Shown: positions 34,433 through 44,192, numbered from the stretch's first letter. The stretch: 64,000 bases of DNA from Planctomicrobium piriforme (GCF_900113665.1 NZ_FOQD01000006.1:253395-317394), one strand, 5' to 3'. Notes: generated from the sequence alone by a model not told the origin. Program-made: numbers and translations.

Positions 34433-34476
34433 AAAAAGGGGGGACGTTCGCAGGCAAGCGGACGTCTCCCTTTTTT
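34433..34476 (+). terminator. Rho-independent terminator
   Basis: Imperfect stem AAAAAGGGGGGACGTTCGC / GCGGACGTCTCCCTTTTT with loop AGGCAA, followed by a six-T run. It ends the plus-strand unit of the 33777 gene. Confidence 0.8.
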
Positions 34477-34546
34477 ATTGCGCTACTAACGATTCAAAGT
34501 TTTGCTGCTTGCGCAAATCTTTGAAGCCAACTGGAGGCGGTCGATT

Positions 34547-34597
34547 TCATTCCTTGAATTTTCCTGATCCCTCGTCCCTGACCTCTGACCCCTTTGG
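34547..34597 (-). repeat. Purine-rich repeat E, copy 1
   Basis: On the minus strand it reads GAGGTCAGGG, then ATCAGGAAAATTCAAGGAAT, and matches 40022-40064 closely. It lies about 40 nt after the stop of the LecA-like gene in the sense direction. Confidence 0.5.
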
Positions 34598-34634
34598 TTG
34601 CGACCATTGGCCGCGCCGGGCTTTCACGGAACGG

Positions 34635-35360
34635 TTATCGGACTGGCAGCATGTTGCCGGTGATTTTGACTTTGACCTTGCCGGTGCATTTGGCGGACTC
34701 GGGGACATTGATCTTGAAGAAGAGCGGGCCGCTGTCCTGCGGCGTGATTTCACGGCGGGCGCCGATGGTCATGGGCTTCGGGGCATCTTTTTGATTGGGT
34801 TTGCGCGCCCCGGCGTCGGACTTCCCGACCATGGCCATCAGGGCTCCGAAGGGGACGCCGTCCGCCATGTCGTGGGCGAGATCCTGAGTGGGATATCCGG
34901 CCGGCCCGAGCATGTCGTTGGCGGCGACCTTGTAGGTGCCATCGGCTTCGAAGCGGACCGGTTTGTCTTTGGTGACGAGCACGCCGGCCGCGACCCAGCC
35001 GGCGCCCGCTTCGATGTCGATGGAGTAGACGTTGTCGCTGAAGACCGATTCTTCAAGCTGCTTGAGTCGGGCTTTGACGACGTCGGCGTCGGGTTTGATC
35101 TTCAGGATCGACTTGAGCATGTCGACCGCCTTCGTCACGTCGCCGGCCTCTTCGTACTTGGTGGCGAGATCGGCCAGGCCTGACAGGTATTCCGTCTGAA
35201 CCTTATCTGCCTGCTGGTCGAGCGATTTGCTGTTGGCGACCGGCGCTGGCGCCGGGCGTTTGGTCCCCTGTGCCAGACCGGATGACCCGGACCAGCAGGG
35301 GAGAAGCAATGTCACACAGGCGAGCATCCAGCCGCACTTCGAATGTCGCACATTCCGCAT
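34635..35360 (-). CDS. Secreted protein with LecA/PA-IL-like C-terminal domain
   Basis: A 241-residue protein with a signal peptide (MLACVTLLLPCWSGSSGLAQ). A short TPR-like helical segment follows (about 48-105, DVTKAVDMLKSILKIKPDAD). The beta-rich domain (about 110-240) follows the pattern of the PA-IL/LecA galactose-binding lectin family: AGAGWVAAGVLVTKDKPVRF, GPAGYP, VPFGALMAMVGKS, and a closing SGPLFFKINVPES. The calcium ligands of true LecA cannot be confirmed by eye. It is the last gene of a minus-strand run with mgtE 66 nt upstream. Lectin activity is inference. Confidence 0.7.
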   Translation of the reverse strand: MRNVRHSKCGWMLACVTLLLPCWSGSSGLAQGTKRPAPAPVANSKSLDQQADKVQTEYLSGLADLATKYEEAGDVTKAVDMLKSILKIKPDADVVKARLKQLEESVFSDNVYSIDIEAGAGWVAAGVLVTKDKPVRFEADGTYKVAANDMLGPAGYPTQDLAHDMADGVPFGALMAMVGKSDAGARKPNQKDAPKPMTIGARREITPQDSGPLFFKINVPESAKCTGKVKVKITGNMLPVR

Positions 35361-35426
35361 GATGATGAACTCCCGGGACCGAGGCGTCCCTATCGTGGCC
35401 CTTGTCGATGCCCACTCGCTGACGGT

Positions 35427-36779
35427 TCAGAATAAACCGATCAGATGGCGAGCTGCATTGTAATAAATCACGACGCCCAGCATATCGCTCAGGGCGGCGA
35501 TGAGCGGATTGGACATAAAGGCCGGGTCCATTCCCAGCCGCTTGAGTGCGAGGGGCAGCATGGCGCCCGCCAGAGTGCCGATCGCCACGACCATCAGGAC
35601 GGTGAGAGAGACGACGACGGCCGCCTGTCCGTCCACCATCATCCGGGCGACCGTAAACGACAGCGCGGCAAGCACCAGTCCCAGTACCGCGCCGACGCGG
35701 GCTTCGCGCCAGGCAATCCAGCGAACCCGCCCGCGCGTTTCATCGAGGGCGAGTGCCCGAATCACGAGCGTGGCCGATTGCGAGCCGGCGTTGCCTCCGC
35801 TGGCGAGAACCATGGGCAGGAACAAGATCATCCAGTTGCCGCCGTCCCCGTGTTCGAAATACTGCAGCACCTGAGCCGTCAGCGATGCGGCGCCGAGCAG
35901 AATCACGAGCCACATGCCCCGTTTCCAGGTGAGCTCGAAGAACGGCGTGTTGACGTAACCGTCGTCGAGGGGCTGCACCCCCCCTGCCAGGTAGGCGTCT
36001 TCCGTCGCTTCTTCCTGTAGCACTTCAGCGGCATCATCGTGGGTGATGATCCCGACCAGCCGGTGCTGGTTGTCGACCACGGGGATCGCGATGAACGAAT
36101 AACGCGCGATCTCGTTGGCGACGAACTCCTGGTCGTCGTCGACGCGAACGGCGATGACTTCCCGCTGCATGATGTCCCCGACCTTGGCCGAGGGCTTCGC
36201 CTGAATCAACTGCCGCAGGGTGAGAAACCCGATCAGGTGTCGGGATTCATCGGTGATGTAGATGTAATAGATTGTTTCGCGAGTGGGGGCCTGCAAGCGC
36301 AGCCGTTCGAGGGCTTCGTGAACGGTGATGTCGGAGGGGAGCGATGCGTACTCCGTCGTCATGATCGACCCGGCGCTCTGTTCCGGGTAGGAGAGCAGCT
36401 TGCGGATATCGGCGCGTTCGGCTTGTGCGACGTAACGGAGTAGTTGCTCGACGTGCTCGGGGTCCATGCGTTCGAGGAGGTCGACGCGGTCGTCGGCGGA
36501 CATTTCTTCGATGACGCGGGAGAGGCGTTCCGGCTCGATGGTATCGACGATGGCGACTTGAGCGGGGATCGACAGGTACGAGAAGATCTCGGCCTGGCGC
36601 TGGGGGCTGCTGTAGGACAGAACTTCCCAGGTTTGGCGGGGATCGAGTCCTTCGAGAACCTCGGCGGCGACGGCGGGAATCAGGGCGTCTGAAAATTCGC
36701 GCAGGCCCTGTTCGTCATGTTCGAGCAACATGAGCTGCAGGTCGGGCAGCAGCAGCGAGTGATAGATCGAATGGGCCAT
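35427..36779 (-). CDS. mgtE: Magnesium transporter MgtE
   Basis: A 450-residue Mg2+ channel of the inner membrane. The N-domain (about 10-130, SDALIPAVAAEVLEGLDP; SRVIEEMSADDRVDLLERMD) and a CBS pair (about 135-255, GSIMTTEYASLP; VGDIMQREVIAVRVDD) sense magnesium. Five membrane helices occupy about 280-450, with the pore-family motif LASGGNAGSQSATLVIRALA. Full length, no disruption. No YkoK-type leader was recognised. PAP2 phosphatase lies 83 nt upstream and the LecA-like gene 66 nt downstream, so the genes are probably one unit. Confidence 0.95.
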   Translation of the reverse strand: MAHSIYHSLLLPDLQLMLLEHDEQGLREFSDALIPAVAAEVLEGLDPRQTWEVLSYSSPQRQAEIFSYLSIPAQVAIVDTIEPERLSRVIEEMSADDRVDLLERMDPEHVEQLLRYVAQAERADIRKLLSYPEQSAGSIMTTEYASLPSDITVHEALERLRLQAPTRETIYYIYITDESRHLIGFLTLRQLIQAKPSAKVGDIMQREVIAVRVDDDQEFVANEIARYSFIAIPVVDNQHRLVGIITHDDAAEVLQEEATEDAYLAGGVQPLDDGYVNTPFFELTWKRGMWLVILLGAASLTAQVLQYFEHGDGGNWMILFLPMVLASGGNAGSQSATLVIRALALDETRGRVRWIAWREARVGAVLGLVLAALSFTVARMMVDGQAAVVVSLTVLMVVAIGTLAGAMLPLALKRLGMDPAFMSNPLIAALSDMLGVVIYYNAARHLIGLF

Positions 36780-36862
36780 TGGTCCTGCCGGGTCGCGATG
36801 AGGATGTCATCGCAGGATAGCAGGATGGGAAAACGGGGGCGACAAGCCCCCTTCCACTGGGC

Positions 36863-37630
36863 TCATGCGGATTCTGTCGAAGAAGTCTGTCGCGAGCGGC
36901 TTTCGAGGCGATTTGACCACCATGCCTCGAGGCGGTCGAAGGATTTCGACAGCGGGGGCCAGGTGAAGAAGAGCGTGCCGACGACCCAGCCGAGCGCCGC
37001 GCCGGCGCAGGCATCGCTGAGGAAGTGAGCGCCGCAGCAAACCCGTTGCAGACCGGCCAGGCAGGCGATGATGACAAAGGCGCGACGGCCTGTCGGGTAC
37101 GCCCAGGTTAACATGGCGGCAAAGGCGAAGGCACAGGCGGTGTGTGCAGAGGGGAAGCTCTGATAACTCGCTCCGCTCGCTCCGAATGGAAACAGTTCCG
37201 TAAAGCTGGGAAGCATTGAGGTCGACGCGTAGTCAAAGGCCCGAGGTCGCGTTCTCGCGATGAGCAGTTTCACGACATCGGCAGCGAGTCCTCCGGCGAG
37301 CGCCCCGGCAAGTATCCGCGCGACGTAGCCGGCGCGCCAGCAGGAGACGGCGGCGATGGATCCCAGAATCATCAGTTGCCCGAACGGCGTGCCGAAGTGT
37401 TCGGCGGCGTTCACGGCATCTGCGAGATCGCCCTTGAGTCCCCGTTTCGAGAAGAACTGTCCGACCGGCTGATCGAGGAACAGAAAGCAGATCACCGCCA
37501 GGCCGAGAAACGTCACTGGCAGTCGCCAGGTGATCGAAGGAGGACTGGTTTCAGTGACAGGCGGACGCGGCAGGCCCGTCACACGTGGGGTGACGGGCGG
37601 AGCGTCAAGCTGATCGATGAGACCGTCCAT
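36863..37630 (-). CDS. PAP2-family membrane phosphatase
   Basis: A 255-residue integral membrane protein with about six hydrophobic segments. The three-part phosphatase signature of the PAP2 family is complete: KLLIARTRPRAF (KX6RP-like), YQSFPSAHTACAFAF (PSGH-like, with PSAH) and RVCCGAHFLSDACAG (SRX5HX3D-like). Family members act on lipid phosphates such as phosphatidate or undecaprenyl pyrophosphate; the substrate here is not determined. The ATG at 37630 is the only good start. It lies between queA (93 nt) and mgtE (83 nt) on the same strand. Confidence 0.9.
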   Translation of the reverse strand: MDGLIDQLDAPPVTPRVTGLPRPPVTETSPPSITWRLPVTFLGLAVICFLFLDQPVGQFFSKRGLKGDLADAVNAAEHFGTPFGQLMILGSIAAVSCWRAGYVARILAGALAGGLAADVVKLLIARTRPRAFDYASTSMLPSFTELFPFGASGASYQSFPSAHTACAFAFAAMLTWAYPTGRRAFVIIACLAGLQRVCCGAHFLSDACAGAALGWVVGTLFFTWPPLSKSFDRLEAWWSNRLESRSRQTSSTESA

Positions 37631-37723
37631 GGTTCTGCACGAATCGAGAAGTAAGTTTGGTTTGCGAAAGTTTATCAGTCAGTCGCCGATCATCGCTACC
37701 CGACTTTAGAGACCTCGCGGAAA

Positions 37724-38791
37724 TCACACAATCAGCATGGCATCGCCGTAACTGAAGAACCTGTAACGCTCCCGAATCGCTTCTTCGTAGGCGGCGAGCA
37801 TCAGTTCGCGGCCGGCGAAGGTGCAGACCAGCACAAGTAAGGTGGAACGGGGGAGATGGAAGTTCGTAATCAGGGCGTCGACGATCTGAAACTGAAAAGG
37901 TGGGCGGATGAACAGGTTCGTCTCCCCCTGCCAGGCTCGGAGCTGACCTTGCTGCGCGACCGATTCCAATGTGCGGACAGAAGTCGTGCCGACGGCGACA
38001 ATGCGACCGCCTGTGGCTTTCGTGTCCGCTATCTGCTGAGCAGATTTGACGGAGAGTTCGCACCATTCGGAATGCATGCGGTGTTCGGAGAGATTGTCGA
38101 CGCTTACTGGACGAAAAGTTCCCAGTCCGACGTGCAGGGTGACGTGCGCGGTCTCAATCTGTCGGGTCTGGCATGCGGCAAAGACTTCTGGCGTGAAGTG
38201 CAGCCCGGCGGTGGGGGCGGCGACGGCGCCTGGCTTTTCGGCGTAGGTGGTCTGATAGCGATCACGGTCTGCGATTTCGGCATCGCGCTGCATGTAGTGC
38301 GGCAAGGGGAGCGTTCCGAACTGCTCCAGCAGCGTCATGGCGGGAACCTCGGAATCGGGCCGCACCCGCCAGGTACCGTCGCCGTTTCGGGCTTCGAGGA
38401 TGAGATCGAGCTGGCTGGCAGGCGACGCGGCATTGGGATCGGCAGGGGACAATGTCAGCCGTTCGCCCGCCCGCAGCGTGCCTCGGGTTTGACCAATGAG
38501 TCGCCAGGCTCCGTCATCTTCAAGTCGCAGGAAGAGTCCTTCCCATTTCCCGCCGGTGGCGGCGCGGTGCCCAATGAGTCGTGCGGGGACGACTCGAGTG
38601 TCGTTGAGGACGAGAAGATCGTGGGGTCTCAGGAGCTCAGGCAGGTCACGAAAGCGGTGGTGCGAAATGCTTCCCGACTGGCGATTAACGACCAGCAATC
38701 GCGATTCGTCACGACGCTCGGCCGGCACCTGAGCAATCAGCTCTTCCGGCAGCGAGTAGTCGTACGCGTTGATCTGATCCAGGGAGAGCAT
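37724..38791 (-). CDS. queA: S-adenosylmethionine:tRNA ribosyltransferase-isomerase
   Basis: A 355-residue enzyme that transfers and isomerises the ribosyl part of SAM onto preQ1-tRNA to give epoxyqueuosine. Family motifs are clear: LDQINAYDYSLPEELIAQ at the start, RDESRLLVV, LLVLNDTRVVPARL, EKPGAVAAPTAGLHFT, HVTLHVGLGTFRPV, and SYGDAMLI at the end. The ATG at 38791 matches the family; an in-frame TTG at 38824 would add 11 residues. It begins the apparent queA-PAP2-mgtE-LecA-like run. Confidence 0.96.
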   Translation of the reverse strand: MLSLDQINAYDYSLPEELIAQVPAERRDESRLLVVNRQSGSISHHRFRDLPELLRPHDLLVLNDTRVVPARLIGHRAATGGKWEGLFLRLEDDGAWRLIGQTRGTLRAGERLTLSPADPNAASPASQLDLILEARNGDGTWRVRPDSEVPAMTLLEQFGTLPLPHYMQRDAEIADRDRYQTTYAEKPGAVAAPTAGLHFTPEVFAACQTRQIETAHVTLHVGLGTFRPVSVDNLSEHRMHSEWCELSVKSAQQIADTKATGGRIVAVGTTSVRTLESVAQQGQLRAWQGETNLFIRPPFQFQIVDALITNFHLPRSTLLVLVCTFAGRELMLAAYEEAIRERYRFFSYGDAMLIV

Positions 38792-39031
38792 TTGGCGGTT
38801 TGGGACTGTTGGGAAGACGAGCAAGAGAGATCATCGATTGAAGTTCAAAGTTATCGATGCCGCACCTGAAACGCCATTTCGCTGCGAAGAAGACGAGGCG
38901 GCAGAAACTGCGGGAAAACTGCGATACATCGCGTGCGAATGGTACTTTGCATCGACGCTTTGAGCGAGCAGGGATACAACCCTCAGCCAGCTCGCCCCCG
39001 GTTCACCATTGCCGACCAGAGTTCGCCGATT

Positions 39032-40012
39032 ATGTGCGGATTACCACAAAAAGTTCCCACGTTTGCCATCGCGATGTTCTGCGGAACCATCTTGCTGCTG
39101 GCGAATTCCGGCGCTGCACAGACGGTTCCAGGCGCAGGGATTCCGTACCCGTCTGAGCCAATGTACGGCGAGTGCGTGGGAGGAGAGTGCCTGCCGACGA
39201 TGCCGATGGGGGATGGCTGTTGCAGCCTGCTCGATTGCAGCAACTTTCTGTCGCCTGATTGGCGCTGGACTTTCTTGCCTCAGGGATTCCTTTATCACAC
39301 CTATTGGGCGAGTCAGGCGGAACCGCGGCTGTCGTCACAGATCTTTGGCGAGAACCACGAAGGCACGCTGCTCGATTCCACGATCGGCGGTCGAGTCGGC
39401 CTGGTGCGGTTTGGTCAGCGTTACGCCGAAGAGGGGATTCAGCTCGACGTTCTGGCCGGCGCGAAGCTGCGACAGGATGTCGACCACGAAATGGACATGG
39501 TCGGAACCGATTACCGGTTCGACATTCCGCTGACATATCGCAAAGGTTCGCAAGCCTGGAAGTTCGGGTTCTATCACGTCAGCTCGCATGTGGGTGACGA
39601 ATATCTGATCCAGCATCCTGGCTTCGATCGGCTGAACTATTACCGAAACTCGCTGTACTTGGGGTACTCGTATTACATGGTCCCCGAGTTTCGTCTGTAC
39701 GGGGAAATCGATTACGGATTCGACACGGATATTGCCAAGCCGTGGAACTTCCAGTTCGGTTTCGACTACGGTCCGGCCTACGCCACTGGCATCCGCGGTG
39801 CCCCGTTCTTCGCGATCAACGCCCACCTGCGTCAGGAGCTGAATTATGGCGGCAACGTGAACATGCAGGGGGGCTGGGCCTGGCGGGGCGAAGGCCTCGC
39901 GTCGGGCACATTGCGAACCGGTCCGTTTTTCTACAACGGCGGCAGCCCGCAATTCTCGTTCTACGCGAATAACGAGCAGCAGTTGGGCTGGGGCCTGTGG
40001 TACGATTTCTGA
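39032..40012 (+). CDS. Outer-membrane-type protein, DUF1207-like
   Basis: From the ATG at 39032 the protein is 326 residues with a signal peptide (PTFAIAMFCGTILLLANSGA). A Cys-rich spacer (ECVGGECLPTMPMGDGCC) follows. The rest is a strongly amphipathic beta protein with an aromatic end (QLGWGLWYDF), typical of an outer-membrane barrel. The segments WRWTFLPQGFLYHTYWAS and FKLG-like strands (WKFGFYHVSSHVGDEYL) resemble DUF1207 proteins. A GTG at 38933 would extend the N-terminus by 33 residues and bury the signal peptide, so it is less likely. Function unknown. Confidence 0.78.
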   Translation: MCGLPQKVPTFAIAMFCGTILLLANSGAAQTVPGAGIPYPSEPMYGECVGGECLPTMPMGDGCCSLLDCSNFLSPDWRWTFLPQGFLYHTYWASQAEPRLSSQIFGENHEGTLLDSTIGGRVGLVRFGQRYAEEGIQLDVLAGAKLRQDVDHEMDMVGTDYRFDIPLTYRKGSQAWKFGFYHVSSHVGDEYLIQHPGFDRLNYYRNSLYLGYSYYMVPEFRLYGEIDYGFDTDIAKPWNFQFGFDYGPAYATGIRGAPFFAINAHLRQELNYGGNVNMQGGWAWRGEGLASGTLRTGPFFYNGGSPQFSFYANNEQQLGWGLWYDF

Positions 40013-40379
40013 GGAAAGGGAAAAGAGGTCAGGGGAGAGGGGTCAGGAAAAATCACGGAATGAGTTTCCAGTAAATTCCGACTTCCTAATGGCTGGCTGT
40101 GTTGGGACTTCCGGCGAATTTTTTTTTCGCTGTTGAGAGCAGGCACACGCCTGCGTTTCTAGGTTGCCCGTGGTCAACGGAGGGTTTAGGCTCCCAGTGC
40201 GCGCAGTGGGTGAGCGGAATCGAGAGATCGCAGTTTCTGAAGCTCTGACCGACTCGCGTTTTGCTGAGAAATTTCTCGCCACCAGTGGGGATGGGTGGCA
40301 TAGAATGCACGCCCGTTGATATCTGAGAACGTTCCCACCCCTCTGACTGATTGTGCGGGCGCTGGCACAAGGCTGTTTG
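40013..40379. other. 367-bp gap upstream of the 1269-aa FG-GAP protein
   Basis: It starts with purine-rich element E (40022-40064). The rest contains GAGCAGGCACACGCCTGC (about 40137-40154), a short inverted repeat. No gene is supportable, and no convincing promoter was found. Confidence 0.45.
40022..40064 (+). repeat. Purine-rich repeat E, copy 2
   Basis: AAAGAGGTCAGGGGAGAGGG, then GTCAGGAAAAATCACGGAAT. It closely matches the reverse complement of 34547-34597. It lies 9 nt after the stop of the DUF1207-like gene, in the sense direction. Confidence 0.5.
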
Positions 40380-43300
40380 ATGGTACGCTCGCACTGGCTG
40401 AATCAATTGCGGTCCCGGCTCGGGTTCCGTAACCCGTTATCCGCTCGTCTCCAGCGTCGCCGCAGCGACGGACTGGCGACTGCAGGGCATGTTCGCGTCG
40501 AGCAGTTCGAAGCACGTACGCTACTCTCTGGCGGGCCGTCGGTGTTGTCAATCAGTCGCTCGGACAACACTCCGATTTTGACTTCGTCGGCCGTGTTCAC
40601 TGTGACGTTCAGCGAGTCGGTGACAGGCGTGGATCAGACTGATTTTCAGATCCGCAAGACCGGCACGGTGTTGACGAACCCGAATCTGGCGGTGTCGCAG
40701 GTGAGCGGGTCGGTTTACACCGTGACCGTGAACGGCATCACAGGAACGGGCTCCCTGGGACTCAATCTGGTTTACAACGGTTCGATCAAGAACGCGGCAA
40801 ACATCCCAGTCCTGGCCCGATTGTCGTTCGAGACCGACGCCCAGTACAAGGTGGGCATCAACGCCACGGCCGTGGCAGCCGCCGATGTGAATCGCGACGG
40901 CATTGTCGACCTGGTGACCTCGAATGGCGAGAACTTCGCGACAGGTTCGGTGAGCGTGTTGATCGGCAATGGGGACGGCACGTTTCAGAACGAGGTCCGC
41001 TACAAGGTCGGGGCTGGAGCCAGCGATATTCTGGCGGTCGATCTCAACAAGGACGGCAACGTCGATCTGGTGACCTCGAACGGGAACAGTGTGAACCTCA
41101 GCGTCCTGATGGGCAACGGGGACGGCACGTTCCAGCCTGAAGTCAAATATCAGGTTGGAAGTATTCCACGATCGCTCATTGCCACGGATCTGAACAACGA
41201 CGGCCGGCTCGATATCGTCACTTCGAACTTCTACATCTCGACGGTTAGCGTGCTGCTGGGTAACGGAGATGGCACTCTACAGGGACGGCAGGAATATGAT
41301 ACAGGCCCTTCACCGAGCGACCTGATCGCAGCGGATGTCAATGAAGACGGCCAGATGGATATCGTGACCGTTGGCGGTGATTCCATCAGCACCAACGTCA
41401 GCATTCTGCTGGGGAATGGCTCAGGGACTCTGGCCGCTCCTCAGCGGTTTGCGGCAGGCAATAGTCCTATGTCCGTTACGGCAGTCGATCTGAACGGAGA
41501 CAATCACCTCGATCTCGTGACGGCGAATACCGGCGCCAACGATGTCAGCGTGCTGCTGGGGAATGGGAACGGCACCTTTCAGACTCAGCTCAAATACACG
41601 CTGCCGGTCGGACTATCGCCGGTTTCGATCATTTCCAGCGACGTCAATCAGGATGGCCGCCCGGATATTATTACCGCGAACACGTCCGGCACGAACGGTC
41701 CGACGGGGTCAATCAGCGTGCTGCTGGGAGTGGGGGACGGTACGTTCTTCCAGCCCTATACCAACACGGATGTCGGCTTCAACTGCACCTCCGTCATTCT
41801 GAGGGATGTGAATTCGGACGGACTGCCGGACTATATCGTTTCCAATTCCAGCACGACGAACGGAACCGTGAGCGTCGTGCTGGGCGGTGTGATCGGCGAG
41901 GTGCGTGGGCAGCGGACGCTGGTGGTCGGCACGAATCCCACTGCGGTCGCGGTGGCGGATTTCAACGGCGACGGAAATGCCGACGTGGCGTCGGCGAATA
42001 CCGGCAGTTCGAATCTGAGCATCCTCATCAGCAACGGTGAAGGGACCTTCCAGTTGCCGGCCACCTATGCACTGGGGGGAAGTTCTCCGGCCGCCATTTA
42101 CGCGGAAGACATCAACTGGGACGGCAACTACGACCTGATCGTCGCGAACTCCGGCAGCGGCACCATCAGCGTGCTGATCGGCAACGGCAATGGCAGCTTC
42201 CGCGCCGAACGGGTCTACACCGTTGGAACCAACCCCCGCTCGATCATGGTTTCCGATCTGGATAAAGACAGCTACTTCGATCTGGTGATCGGAAACTTCG
42301 GCAGCAACGATGTCAGTATTTTGATGGGAACCTCGACCGGGGTCTTCGACCCGGCCCAGAACTTCAATGTGGGTGCGGCGCCGCAATCCGTCGCCACCGG
42401 TGATTTCAATAACGACGGCTATCTTGATGTTGTGACTGCGAATTCGCAGGCGAATACGGTCAGTTTGCTGCCTGGGGTCGGCAACGGGACATTCCTGGCG
42501 CCGTTGCAGTTCGCCGTCGCGTCCTCTCCGTATTCGATTATTTCCCGCGATCTGAATAACGACAGCATTTCAGATATCTCGACGGCGAATATCGACAGCG
42601 ACACGGTCACAGTGATGCTGGGCGATGGCGATTTTGGGTTTGGAAGCAAGACGACGTATTCAGTCCGTCCGGGGCCGGCGTCGCTCATTGCCAGAGACGT
42701 GAATGGCGACCGCAAGTTCGATCTGATCACCGCTCACCAGAAAGATGGGACGGTCGGCATCATGCTGGGGAACGGCGACGGAACGTTCCAGCCTCAGGTT
42801 TTATTCGGAGTTGGAGCAGGCGCCACTTCCGTTGCGGCGGGGGACATCAACGGCGACGGCTTCCTCGATTTTGCGACGGCCAATAGCGCGGAAAACTCGG
42901 TGAGCGTGGTGCTCGCGAATTCCGCCAATGTGTTTTACAGCCCAATCTATCGAGTCGAACCGAACAGCATCCCGACGGCGATGTTCATCACCCGTCAGGT
43001 GATTGGAGAGAATCGCCCGGTCGGAACATTGGTGGGAACGCTTTCCACCAACGACACCAATGTCGGCGACATCCTTACTTACACCTTGGTGTCGGGGAGC
43101 GGATCGTCCGGAAACGGCAAGTTCACGATCGACAAAGACAAGCTGCGATCAAAAGCCGTCTTCGACTACGAGCAGCAGTCGAGCTATTCGATTCGAGTTC
43201 GGGTGACCGACAGCACCGGTGCGTCATACGAACAGGTGTTCGTGATTAACGTCGCGAATGAGAACGATCCGCCGGTGATCTCGGGCTTCGACGGTATTCT

Positions 43301-44189
43301 GAACTACGCACAGGGGTCTCCCCAGGTGACTCTGGACGATAATGCCGCTGTGTCCGACCAGGATTCAGCCAACTTCTATGCCGGCGTCCTGACGTTTGAA
43401 ATGACGAAGAACGGTTCAGCCCAAGACCGGTTCGTCATTCGCAACGGCGGAACCGGCGCAGGTCAGATCGGCATCAGCGGTAACGCGGTGACGTATGGAG
43501 GAGTGATCATTGGCCGGTTCAGCGGTGGGACGGGTGTTTCGCCGCTGGTGATTACGCTCAACGGTCAGGCAAATTCCGTCAGCGTGACCGCCTTGCTACG
43601 AAGCGTTCAATTCCGCAATCTCAACCCCGCTCCGCCAGCGGCGACGAAGATCGTCAGCGTAACGCTCACGGACGGTGACGGCGGCACCAGCCAGATTACG
43701 TCGAAGACGATCAAGTTTCTCACAGGTACGGCTCCGCCGGTGATTGGTGCGTTCGGCGGAACTGTGAACTACCCGGCGGGAACATCGGGGACGCTCGTGG
43801 ATTACGACTCCACGGTCACGGACACAGACTCGTCCAACATGGACGGCGGCCAGTTAACTGTGGCGATTACCGGGAACTCCGCCCCGAGTGATTTGTTGAC
43901 GATTCGCAATCAGGGGACTGGTAGCGGCCAGATCGGCGTCTCCGGCAGCAACGTGACATACGCCGGCATCGTGATCGGAACGTTTACCGGCGGCAGCGGC
44001 TCGACGCCGCTGGTCGTGACGTTGAACACATCCGCCTATCCTGACAGGGTGCAGGCGCTGCTGAGAAACGTTCTGTTCTCGAACAGCAGTTCCACTCCCC
44101 CGAACTCGCCGCGGACAGTCAGTGTCTCATTGACGGACGGCGACGGCGGAGCAAGTCCGATTGTGACGAAAACCGTGACGATCGCCTGA
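40380..44189 (+). CDS. Giant LEPR-XLL-type protein with 14 FG-GAP/VCBS units
   Basis: A 1269-residue predicted surface or secreted protein. The N-terminus MVRSHWLNQLRSRL and VRVEQFEARTLLSGGP (about 38-53) match the other three LEPR-type proteins here, which is why this ATG is chosen over the GTG at 40353. An Ig-like domain follows (about 54-150). Fourteen FG-GAP/VCBS-like units of about 50 residues come next (about 155-860), each with a D-x-[ND]-x-D-G calcium-type loop and a VSVLLGNGDGTF-like strand. A cadherin-like repeat (about 865-960) precedes two 155-residue modules that end at the C-terminus. Fourteen units would make two seven-bladed propellers. Likely an adhesin; the partner is unknown. 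Confidence 0.87.
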   Translation: MVRSHWLNQLRSRLGFRNPLSARLQRRRSDGLATAGHVRVEQFEARTLLSGGPSVLSISRSDNTPILTSSAVFTVTFSESVTGVDQTDFQIRKTGTVLTNPNLAVSQVSGSVYTVTVNGITGTGSLGLNLVYNGSIKNAANIPVLARLSFETDAQYKVGINATAVAAADVNRDGIVDLVTSNGENFATGSVSVLIGNGDGTFQNEVRYKVGAGASDILAVDLNKDGNVDLVTSNGNSVNLSVLMGNGDGTFQPEVKYQVGSIPRSLIATDLNNDGRLDIVTSNFYISTVSVLLGNGDGTLQGRQEYDTGPSPSDLIAADVNEDGQMDIVTVGGDSISTNVSILLGNGSGTLAAPQRFAAGNSPMSVTAVDLNGDNHLDLVTANTGANDVSVLLGNGNGTFQTQLKYTLPVGLSPVSIISSDVNQDGRPDIITANTSGTNGPTGSISVLLGVGDGTFFQPYTNTDVGFNCTSVILRDVNSDGLPDYIVSNSSTTNGTVSVVLGGVIGEVRGQRTLVVGTNPTAVAVADFNGDGNADVASANTGSSNLSILISNGEGTFQLPATYALGGSSPAAIYAEDINWDGNYDLIVANSGSGTISVLIGNGNGSFRAERVYTVGTNPRSIMVSDLDKDSYFDLVIGNFGSNDVSILMGTSTGVFDPAQNFNVGAAPQSVATGDFNNDGYLDVVTANSQANTVSLLPGVGNGTFLAPLQFAVASSPYSIISRDLNNDSISDISTANIDSDTVTVMLGDGDFGFGSKTTYSVRPGPASLIARDVNGDRKFDLITAHQKDGTVGIMLGNGDGTFQPQVLFGVGAGATSVAAGDINGDGFLDFATANSAENSVSVVLANSANVFYSPIYRVEPNSIPTAMFITRQVIGENRPVGTLVGTLSTNDTNVGDILTYTLVSGSGSSGNGKFTIDKDKLRSKAVFDYEQQSSYSIRVRVTDSTGASYEQVFVINVANENDPPVISGFDGILNYAQGSPQVTLDDNAAVSDQDSANFYAGVLTFEMTKNGSAQDRFVIRNGGTGAGQIGISGNAVTYGGVIIGRFSGGTGVSPLVITLNGQANSVSVTALLRSVQFRNLNPAPPAATKIVSVTLTDGDGGTSQITSKTIKFLTGTAPPVIGAFGGTVNYPAGTSGTLVDYDSTVTDTDSSNMDGGQLTVAITGNSAPSDLLTIRNQGTGSGQIGVSGSNVTYAGIVIGTFTGGSGSTPLVVTLNTSAYPDRVQALLRNVLFSNSSSTPPNSPRTVSVSLTDGDGGASPIVTKTVTIA

Positions 44190-44192
44190 CCA

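Larger units (their letters stand above)
34272..34634. other. Gap holding element B copy 3, a terminator and purine-rich element E
   Basis: This 363-bp convergent gap contains no gene. It holds element B (34277-34370), a hairpin terminator (34433-34476) and a pyrimidine-rich stretch (34547-34597), which is purine-rich on the opposite transcript. Confidence 0.6.

Noticed and set aside
37856..38869. Plus-strand ORF of 337 codons opposite queA
   Set aside because: queA is unmistakable on the minus strand; the antisense frame has no motif or ribosome site.
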